A stretch of DNA of 5,037 nt from positions 1-5,037 of the forward strand of contig JAQUYY010000146.1 in assembly GCA_028691575.1 (NCBI GenBank). The letters run 5' to 3'. Position numbers and translations under genes: made by a program. Each line of letters opens with the position of its first letter. Within the stretch, counting starts at the first letter, position 1. Source of the DNA: Candidatus Gastranaerophilales bacterium. Its GTDB lineage: Bacteria; Cyanobacteriota; Vampirovibrionia; Gastranaerophilales; JAQUYY01. This document shows, piece by piece, positions 1 through 5,037 of this stretch. The notes beneath the pieces are model-generated. The model was given only the letters and a program-made list of their open reading frames with translations. It did not search any database and had not been told where the DNA came from.

Positions 1-2166
1 CAAATTGCTTTGAAAAAATCAGACGGGCTTATTGCCGTTGATATTATTGGAAATAAGGAAATATTGTTTTCCGAAAAACTGGCATGTCATAAATGTCAAT
101 TAAGTTTTGACGAATTAGCTCCTCGTTTGTTTAGTTTTAACAGTCCTTACGGAGCTTGTCAAACTTGCAGCGGATTGGGTGCACATTTAGAAATTATGCC
201 TGAATTAATCATCCCGGATGATAAAAAAAGTTTAAATCAAGGTGCAATTTACCCCTGGGCAAAAACAGGCAATCCGTATTATTTAGATCTTTTAAAGTCT
301 GTTGCGAATGATTGTGAAATCAATATGGATATACCTTTTAAAGACTTGCCTAAAGAACATCAAGACATCATTTTTTACGGTTCAAAAGAAAAAGTTAAAA
401 TGTCTCATGCTGATTTTTTAAGAAAAGAAAATGGCTGGAAAACTTATTATGCTTATTTTCAAGGAGTTATTCCTTATATGCAAAAGCAGTATAATAAAAC
501 TTCTTCGGATTATATTCGAGGAGAATTTCAAAAATATATGACACCAAATCCTTGTCCTGATTGTCATGGAGCAAGGTTAAATCCTTTTGCATTAGGGGTT
601 AAAGTCAATAATATCAATATTTATGAGCTTTGTTCAATGTCGATTGAAAAATGCCATGAATTTATTTCGTCTCTGTTTTTAATTTTAAATGATTATCAAA
701 TGGCAATTGCAAATCAACTGTTAATAGAAATTAGAGAACGTCTAAAATTCTTGCTGGATGTCGGATTGCAGTATTTGACATTAAATCGTTCGGCTGGAAC
801 ACTATCTGGTGGGGAAGCTCAAAGAATCAGGCTGGCAACACAAATTGGTTCAGGACTTTCAGGGGTTTTGTATGTCTTAGATGAGCCTAGTATAGGCTTG
901 CATCAAGTTAATAATCAAAAATTAATAAATACGCTTACAAGGCTTCGAAATCTTGGAAATACTTTAATAGTAGTAGAACACGATGAAGAAACAATCAAAA
1001 ACGCTGATTATATAGTTGATATAGGACCTAGAGCAGGAGTTCATGGCGGACAAATCATTGCAAAAGGCACATTAAAAGATATTAAAGACAATGAAAACTC
1101 AATTACGGGCGATTATTTGAGCAAAAGAAAAGAAATAAAAGTTCCTTCAACAAGAAGAGATGGTAACGGCAATTTTATTAAAATAATAAACGCTTATAAA
1201 AATAATTTGAAAAATATTAATGTGGATATTCCGTTAGGCAAATTCATTACGGTAACAGGGGTTAGCGGCTCAGGCAAATCTTCGTTAGTCTTTGATATTT
1301 TAGATAAATTTGCTGTTCATAAATTAAGAAGAAATACTCCAAAACCGCAAGGCGTAGATGATATAACAGGATTTGAGAATGTTGATAAAATAATTGACAT
1401 TGATCAAAGTCCCATAGGAAGAACTCCCAGAAGTAATCCGGCTACTTATACAGGTACGTTTGATGGAATTAGAGAGCTTTTTGCTATGACTAATGAAGCA
1501 AAAGTCAGAGGCTACAAGCAAGGCAGATTTAGTTTTAATGTAAAAGGCGGACGCTGTGAAGCATGTAGTGGTGATGGTATTATAAAAATCGAAATGAATT
1601 TTTTGCCCGATGTTTATGTTCCTTGCGAAGTTTGTAAGGGAAAAAGATACAACAGAGAGACTTTAGAGGTTAAATACAAAGGCAAATCCATTGCAGATGT
1701 GCTAGAGATGACAGTTGAAGAAGCTCTGGGATTTTTTGAAAATATTCCTAAAATTCAAAGAAAACTACAAACCTTGTATGATGTAGGTTTGGAGTATATT
1801 CATTTGGGACAAAGTGCAACAACATTATCAGGTGGGGAAGCACAAAGAGTAAAATTGGCATCAGAACTTAATAAAAGAAGCACAGGGAAGACATTGTATT
1901 TGTTGGATGAGCCTTCTGTCGGTTTGCATTGGCATGATTTGGATAAATTGATTGAAATTTTAAACAAACTTGCCGATAGCGGTAACACGATTTTAGTTAT
2001 TGAGCATAACTTGGATATTATTAAAATTTCAGACCATATAATTGACCTTGGTCCTGATGGCGGTGATAGCGGAGGCAATATTGTTGCTCAAGGCACACCT
2101 GAAGAAGTTGCAAACTGCAAAAATTCCTATACAGCTAAATATCTGAAAGAAATGCTAAAAAATTAA
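1..2166 (+). CDS. uvrA: UvrA, excinuclease ABC subunit A (5' end outside window)
   Basis: UvrA is the DNA-binding ABC-type ATPase of nucleotide excision repair. As a dimer with UvrB it scans DNA for bulky lesions and loads UvrB, which then recruits UvrC. The reading frame is open from base 1, and the first residues (QIALKKSDGL) align inside the protein, so about 220 N-terminal residues, including the first Walker A, lie upstream of the window. Visible in order are: a four-cysteine zinc module (CHKC at 85-96, CQTC at 157-168); a CPDC pair at 553-564; ABC signature LSGGEAQR at 802-825; Walker B ending LDEP at 877-888; the second Walker A GVSGSGKSS at 1258-1284; the second zinc module (CEAC 1555-1566, CEVC 1624-1635); the second signature at 1825-1848; and the second Walker B ending LDEP at 1903-1914. 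The C-terminus (about 720 residues visible of a usual 940) is complete and ends in TAA. No frameshift or lost motif is visible. The TTG at position 10 is not the start. Confidence 0.98.
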   Translation, partial: QIALKKSDGLIAVDIIGNKEILFSEKLACHKCQLSFDELAPRLFSFNSPYGACQTCSGLGAHLEIMPELIIPDDKKSLNQGAIYPWAKTGNPYYLDLLKSVANDCEINMDIPFKDLPKEHQDIIFYGSKEKVKMSHADFLRKENGWKTYYAYFQGVIPYMQKQYNKTSSDYIRGEFQKYMTPNPCPDCHGARLNPFALGVKVNNINIYELCSMSIEKCHEFISSLFLILNDYQMAIANQLLIEIRERLKFLLDVGLQYLTLNRSAGTLSGGEAQRIRLATQIGSGLSGVLYVLDEPSIGLHQVNNQKLINTLTRLRNLGNTLIVVEHDEETIKNADYIVDIGPRAGVHGGQIIAKGTLKDIKDNENSITGDYLSKRKEIKVPSTRRDGNGNFIKIINAYKNNLKNINVDIPLGKFITVTGVSGSGKSSLVFDILDKFAVHKLRRNTPKPQGVDDITGFENVDKIIDIDQSPIGRTPRSNPATYTGTFDGIRELFAMTNEAKVRGYKQGRFSFNVKGGRCEACSGDGIIKIEMNFLPDVYVPCEVCKGKRYNRETLEVKYKGKSIADVLEMTVEEALGFFENIPKIQRKLQTLYDVGLEYIHLGQSATTLSGGEAQRVKLASELNKRSTGKTLYLLDEPSVGLHWHDLDKLIEILNKLADSGNTILVIEHNLDIIKISDHIIDLGPDGGDSGGNIVAQGTPEEVANCKNSYTAKYLKEMLKN

Positions 2167-2191
2167 TCTAAACTTATATTTGGTTTATAAT
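2163..2191 (+). promoter_or_regulatory. candidate promoter of the dpn operon, possibly giving a leaderless message
   Basis: A perfect TATAAT lies at 2186-2191 in the 32-base gap between uvrA and dpnA. A poor -35 candidate (TTAATC, 3 of 6 matches to TTGACA) sits 17 bases upstream at 2163-2168, overlapping the end of uvrA. A TG at 2181-2182 is not at the exact extended -10 position. Initiation 6-8 bases after the -10 would fall at about 2197-2199, on the dpnA ATG. No Shine-Dalgarno sequence lies ahead of that ATG, which agrees with a leaderless or nearly leaderless transcript. In such AT-rich DNA a chance TATAAT is easy to find, so this is suggestive only. Read-through from uvrA is the alternative. 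Confidence 0.45.
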
Positions 2192-2198
2192 AAAATTT

Positions 2199-3005
2199 AT
2201 GAAAAAATATTATGAAAAATCTGGATTTAGGCTATACCATGGAAATTGCTTAGAAATTTTAAGCCAAATTCCTGAAAATATATTTGATATGATTTTTGCA
2301 GATCCGCCTTATTATCTTTCAAATGGAGGGTTTACTTGCCATGCAGGGAAAGCCGTAAATGTAAATAAAGGAAAATGGGACAAAAGTAATGGCATTGAAA
2401 AAGATTTTCAATTTCACATGGACTGGATTAATGCCTGTAAACGAGCGTTAAAACCTAACGGAACTATTTGGATTAGCGGAACATACCATTCAATATATTC
2501 TTGCGGTTTTGCTCTTCAAAAATCTGATTATAAAATCCTTAATGACATTATATGGTTCAAGTCTAACGCTTCACCTAACTTGAGTTGCAGATATTTTACA
2601 GCAAGTCATGAAACTCTCTTATGGGCAAGCAAAGACAAAAAATCAAAGCATACTTTTAATTATGATTTAATGCGAAATGACGATTGGGGTGATGATTTCC
2701 TTAAAAAACCCGATAAACAGATGCGTTCTGTTTGGGCAATAGGTGCTTTAAAACTTTATGAAAAGAAATTTGGAAAACATCCAACACAGAAACCTTTAGA
2801 ATTGTTAAAACGTATAATCCTTGCCAGCACTAACAAGGGGGATTTAATCCTTGATCCATTCACAGGAAGCTCAACAACTGGTATAATGGCTAATAAGCTA
2901 GGTAGGAAATTTGTTGGGGTTGATATAGAATCAGAATACTTAGATTTATCCATCAAGCGTTTTGAAGATTTGCCAAAAATTAAAAAAGAGGTTTCATGTC
3001 AGTAG
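2199..3005 (+). CDS. dpnA: DpnA-like adenine-N6 DNA methyltransferase (GATC), beta class
   Basis: This 268-residue protein is recognisable as the second methyltransferase of DpnII-type systems (M2.DpnII, DpnA). The family transfers a methyl group from S-adenosylmethionine to the adenine of GATC, and the pneumococcal enzyme also accepts single-stranded DNA. The motif order is that of the beta class: catalytic DPPY at residues 35-38 (within ADPPYYLSNGG) comes first, and the cofactor-binding DPFTGSSTTG at 219-228 comes near the C-terminus, preceded by HPTQKP at 194-199. The middle stretch around residues 119-146, with SPNLSCRYF, closely resembles pneumococcal DpnA and probably belongs to the target-recognition part. 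The ATG at 2199 is the only good start: the in-frame codons back to the stop at 2169 include no ATG, GTG or TTG. It lacks a Shine-Dalgarno site and follows a TATAAT by 7 bases. Its last 10 bases overlap dpnM. Specificity for GATC is inferred from family resemblance and from the neighbouring DpnM and DpnII homologues. Confidence 0.92.
   Translation: MKKYYEKSGFRLYHGNCLEILSQIPENIFDMIFADPPYYLSNGGFTCHAGKAVNVNKGKWDKSNGIEKDFQFHMDWINACKRALKPNGTIWISGTYHSIYSCGFALQKSDYKILNDIIWFKSNASPNLSCRYFTASHETLLWASKDKKSKHTFNYDLMRNDDWGDDFLKKPDKQMRSVWAIGALKLYEKKFGKHPTQKPLELLKRIILASTNKGDLILDPFTGSSTTGIMANKLGRKFVGVDIESEYLDLSIKRFEDLPKIKKEVSCQ
2986..2991 (+). promoter_or_regulatory. ribosome binding site of dpnM inside dpnA
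   Basis: AAGAGG, ending four bases before the ATG at 2996, lies within the 3' end of the dpnA coding sequence. It supports the ATG at 2996 as the dpnM start, and therefore the 10-base overlap of the two methyltransferase genes. The spacing is on the short side. Confidence 0.6.
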
Positions 3006-3835
3006 TTTTAGAAAAAGAACAAATATCAACACTTCCGGTTATCAAATGGGCGGGCGGGAAAAGACAGCTTTTATTTGAAATTCAAAAAAATATGCCAAAG
3101 TCATATAAGCGCTATTTTGAACCGTTCATCGGTGGAGGAGCAGTATTTTTTGAAACGCAACCTAAAAATGCTTATATTTCTGATATAAACGAAGAATTAG
3201 TTAATTTATATTCAGTAATTCAAAATAATCCTAACGACTTAATTGAAAACCTTTACAAGTATGAAAATTCTAAAGAATACTTCTTAAAAATTAGAGGTAT
3301 TGATAGAGAATCTAAATATAAAAAATGGTCTGCGATTCAAAAAGCTAGCCGGTTTATTTATTTAAATCGAACTTGTTTTAATGGCTTGTATAGAGTTAAT
3401 AGCAAGGGCGAATTTAATGTTCCGTTCGGGAATTATTCAAATCCGCGTATTGTAGATGAAGACAATATTTTGAATTGTTCAAAACTTTTAAAAGAAACCG
3501 AAATAAAATGTGCGGATTTTTCTGCAATTTTAAATTGTGTAGAAAAAGGCGATTTTGTTTATTTTGATCCGCCGTATGTTCCATTAAACGATACATCAAG
3601 CTTTACTTCATATACAAAAGAAGGCTTTGGTATTGATATGCAGTTTAAACTTAGGGATGTTTGTGATGAACTTGATAGTAAAGGTGTTAAATTTTTGTTA
3701 TCCAATTCTGATACAAAAATAATAAATGAACTATATTTGTCATATAATATAAAAAAAGTTTTTGCTTCTCGTGCGATAAATGCAAATGCAAAAGGAAGAG
3801 GAAAAATTATGGAAGTATTAGTAAGGAACTACTAA
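2996..3835 (+). CDS. dpnM: DpnM/Dam-family adenine-N6 DNA methyltransferase (GATC), alpha class
   Basis: This 279-residue protein matches the Dam/DpnM (M1.DpnII) family, which methylates adenine in double-stranded GATC using S-adenosylmethionine. Alpha-class order is clear: IKWAGGKRQLL at residues 16-26, the cofactor-binding FEPFIGGGAVFF at 41-52, the family segment FNGLYRVNSKGEFNVPFGNY starting at residue 128, and the catalytic DPPYVPL at 191-197 followed by a TSYTKEGF stretch. The last two blocks resemble pneumococcal DpnM strongly. The length is normal for the family. The ATG at 2996 has AAGAGG upstream, and homology begins by residue 15; the next in-frame ATG (residue 33) would remove the N-terminal cofactor motif. 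The gene is in a different frame from dpnA, overlaps it by 10 bases and is probably translated in coupling with it. It abuts dpnB with no gap. It is expected to be the main protector of host DNA against the adjacent endonuclease. A solitary regulatory Dam role is unlikely given that neighbour. Confidence 0.95.
   Translation: MSVVLEKEQISTLPVIKWAGGKRQLLFEIQKNMPKSYKRYFEPFIGGGAVFFETQPKNAYISDINEELVNLYSVIQNNPNDLIENLYKYENSKEYFLKIRGIDRESKYKKWSAIQKASRFIYLNRTCFNGLYRVNSKGEFNVPFGNYSNPRIVDEDNILNCSKLLKETEIKCADFSAILNCVEKGDFVYFDPPYVPLNDTSSFTSYTKEGFGIDMQFKLRDVCDELDSKGVKFLLSNSDTKIINELYLSYNIKKVFASRAINANAKGRGKIMEVLVRNY
3823..3827 (+). promoter_or_regulatory. ribosome binding site of dpnB inside dpnM
   Basis: AAGGA lies within the last codons of dpnM, eight bases before the dpnB ATG at 3836. 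It is the best-spaced Shine-Dalgarno sequence in the cassette and fixes the dpnB start directly after the TAA of dpnM. Confidence 0.65.
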
Positions 3836-4744
3836 ATGAAATTTCGATCTTTTTACAATGAAGTTCTTGGCTGTAAGAATGAAGATGAGGTTTTTAATTA
3901 TTTAATTGAAAATTTAAAATCATCAAATACTCTGTGGTCATACTTTGTTAACTGGGATAAAGTTTTTGGCAATATTAAAAAATTAGAAATTGGCTTAAAC
4001 CTTTTGAACTATCTTATTGGCAAAGATGATTTTGATGCTGAATTCAAAAATTTATTAAGAGAAAATCCTAAATTAATAAAAATCTTGCCAGCTCTTGTTG
4101 TCAGCAGAAATAAAAAATTCAAAATTCTTGTAGATTTTAATAATAGAAACTTAAAATATAAAGATTTTGATTTTACACTTAAAACACCTACTGAAAAAGA
4201 TTTAGATAAATATCTTGAATTTGTTAATAATACTGGATTAAAAGATTTAATAGTATCAAAAAAAATTAAAAATCTTGTCGATTATACTATAGGAGTAGAA
4301 GCAGGATTAGATAGCAATGGACGTAAAAATAGAAGCGGACACTCAATGGAGGATATTGTAGAAGTCTTTATAAAAGACATTTGTGACAAGAAAGGCTATT
4401 CCTACTTAAAAGAAGCTAACGCAAAGAAAATAAAAGAATGCTTTGACATTAATGTTCCAGTTGATAAATCTTCTAGGCGTTATGACTATGTTGTGAATGT
4501 CAACGGTGAACTTGTGATTTTTGAAGTAAATTTTTACGGCGGCGGTGGCTCAAAAATCAAATCCACGGCTGGTGAATATCGAAATCTTTATGATGTGCTT
4601 GATAATAAATTCAAATTTATATGGGTTACTGATGGTCTAGGTTGGAAAACAACAGCAAGACCTCTAAAAGAAACTTTCGAACATAATGAGTATTTGATTT
4701 CTTTAGCTATGTTAGAAAAAGGTATTTTAAACGCAATTATTTAG
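3836..4744 (+). CDS. dpnB: DpnII-like type II restriction endonuclease (GATC)
   Basis: This 302-residue protein resembles R.DpnII (about 288 residues), the type II enzyme that cuts double-stranded DNA at unmethylated GATC. The conserved block NLVDYTIGVEAGLDSNGRKNRSGHSME is at residues 146-172, split here as NLVDYTIGVEAG then LDSNGRKNRSGHSME. A probable PD-(D/E)xK-type active site follows: Asp217 in RRYDYVV, then Glu230 and Asn232 in FEVNFYGGGGSK (229-240). The segment FIWVTDGLGW (261-270) also matches DpnII. The N-terminal 140 residues are more divergent but keep the same helical, lysine-rich character. The ATG directly follows the TAA of dpnM, with AAGGA eight bases upstream. As last gene of the operon, made after both methyltransferases, it fits the usual need for protection before cutting. 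GC is about 28% by hand count, lower than sampled uvrA. A symmetric terminator follows 48 bases after the stop. The exact recognition site and cut position are inferred from the family. Confidence 0.92.
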   Translation: MKFRSFYNEVLGCKNEDEVFNYLIENLKSSNTLWSYFVNWDKVFGNIKKLEIGLNLLNYLIGKDDFDAEFKNLLRENPKLIKILPALVVSRNKKFKILVDFNNRNLKYKDFDFTLKTPTEKDLDKYLEFVNNTGLKDLIVSKKIKNLVDYTIGVEAGLDSNGRKNRSGHSMEDIVEVFIKDICDKKGYSYLKEANAKKIKECFDINVPVDKSSRRYDYVVNVNGELVIFEVNFYGGGGSKIKSTAGEYRNLYDVLDNKFKFIWVTDGLGWKTTARPLKETFEHNEYLISLAMLEKGILNAII

Positions 4745-4792
4745 TATAACAAATAGTTTATTTTCCAATATTTTTAAATCCTCATAAACACT

Positions 4793-4821
4793 AAAAAACT
4801 CCGCATATTACGGAGTTTTTT
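4793..4821. terminator. bidirectional intrinsic terminator between dpnB and rpmB
   Basis: The arms AAAAAACTCCG (4793-4803) and CGGAGTTTTTT (4811-4821) are perfect 11-base inverted repeats around a 7-base loop. The A-tract on the left and T-tract on the right mean that both strands read as a GC-containing stem followed by a U run. It should stop transcripts of the dpn operon from the left and of rpmB from the right, whose stop codon lies 24 bases away. The remaining intergenic bases (4745-4792 and 4822-4845) are AT-rich and show no other structure. Confidence 0.9.
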
Positions 4822-4845
4822 AAATGATTATAATTAAATCAAAAA

Positions 4846-5037
4846 TTATATAGCTTTTTTAACTTTGTTTGATTTAATACAAGACGTACAAATTTTAATT
4901 TTTTGAACTTTACCGTTTAAATCAGCTTTTACTGTTTGTAAGTTCGGATATTGTTTGTAAGTATTGTGTTTGTTTGAAAATGATACTTTTTGCGCTCTGT
5001 TTGCTGTTTTTCCACATACGTCACATTGTCTAGACAT
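4846..5037 (-). CDS. rpmB: 50S ribosomal protein L28 (bL28), four-cysteine form
   Basis: A 63-residue basic protein with the L28 layout: an N-terminal MSRQCDVCGK, a central PNLQTVKA (residues 31-38), a NGK turn (41-43) and a C-terminal ICTSCIKSNKV (49-59). Cys5/Cys8 and Cys50/Cys53 form the paired CxxC motifs of the zinc-binding type of L28. L28 is a structural component of the large ribosomal subunit. The usual NNVSHS-like stretch is here KVSFSNKHNTYKQY, a divergent version. The start ATG occupies 5035-5037, the very edge of the window, so its promoter and ribosome binding site cannot be seen; the common MSR N-terminus supports this start. It is convergent with the dpn operon and shares its terminator. 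The ORF is complete, ending in TAA. Confidence 0.92.
   Translation of the reverse strand: MSRQCDVCGKTANRAQKVSFSNKHNTYKQYPNLQTVKADLNGKVQKIKICTSCIKSNKVKKAI

Noticed and set aside
10..12. TTG at 10 as the start of a 718-residue uvrA
   Set aside because: The frame is open to base 1 and the residues there align well inside UvrA; a true start here would lack the whole N-terminal ATP-binding part. It is a window-edge truncation.
1324..3599. Short minus-strand open frames at 1324-1521, 1800-2078, 2756-2956 and 3414-3599
   Set aside because: They lie entirely opposite strongly conserved coding sequence of uvrA, dpnA and dpnM, and their translations show no recognisable motif.
3846..3849. GATC at codons 4-5 of dpnB as a methylation-sensitive control site
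   Set aside because: One site near a start codon is expected by chance often enough, there is no promoter element around it, and nothing else supports regulation there.
2199..4744. A previously undescribed defence system
   Set aside because: All three genes match known components of DpnII-type restriction-modification, and no extra unexplained gene lies in the cassette.
4745..4845. Extra small RNA or gene in the dpnB-rpmB gap
   Set aside because: Apart from the terminator hairpin the 101 bases are featureless AT-rich sequence with no promoter pair or additional stem.
1..5037. Recoding of TGA
   Set aside because: All five genes end in TAA or TAG and none uses TGA as stop, but no in-frame TGA occurs either and Trp is TGG throughout. 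Five genes in AT-rich DNA are too few to infer an altered code.

Overview
This is a window of AT-rich bacterial chromosome. Hand counts give roughly 35% GC in sampled lines of uvrA and about 28% across the endonuclease gene. It holds five protein genes and no RNA genes, repeats, CRISPR arrays or transposases that I can see. The host cannot be named with confidence. The standard code fits all five genes, Shine-Dalgarno sites are used internally, and L28 is the four-cysteine type. An AT-rich anaerobe or gut lineage, such as a Firmicutes- or Vampirovibrionia-like group, is a guess.

Left part (1-2166, + strand): the last three quarters of uvrA, the ATPase and damage-recognition subunit of nucleotide excision repair. 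Its 5' end lies outside the window and the visible part is intact.

Centre (2199-4744, + strand): a compact three-gene DpnII-type restriction-modification cassette for the sequence GATC. A DpnA-like beta-class adenine methyltransferase comes first. A Dam/DpnM-like alpha-class adenine methyltransferase follows, overlapping it by 10 bases. A DpnII-like endonuclease comes last, its ATG directly following the stop of dpnM. The two methyltransferases should protect host GATC sites, and the endonuclease should cut unmethylated invading DNA. The order A-M-B differs from the M-A-B order of the classical pneumococcal operon. The only promoter-like sequence is a TATAAT placed so that transcription would start at or next to the dpnA start codon, which has no Shine-Dalgarno site, so dpnA may be read from a leaderless message.

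Right part (4745-5037): a symmetric hairpin with an A-tract on one side and a T-tract on the other serves as a shared terminator between the cassette and the convergent rpmB gene (ribosomal protein L28, - strand). There is no terminator between uvrA and the cassette. The layout is therefore what would result if the cassette had inserted between uvrA and a terminator it once shared with rpmB.

The window does not contain an undescribed type of system. The cassette belongs to a known family, and its points of interest are gene order, the possible leaderless start, its placement between housekeeping genes, and the small number of GATC sites.
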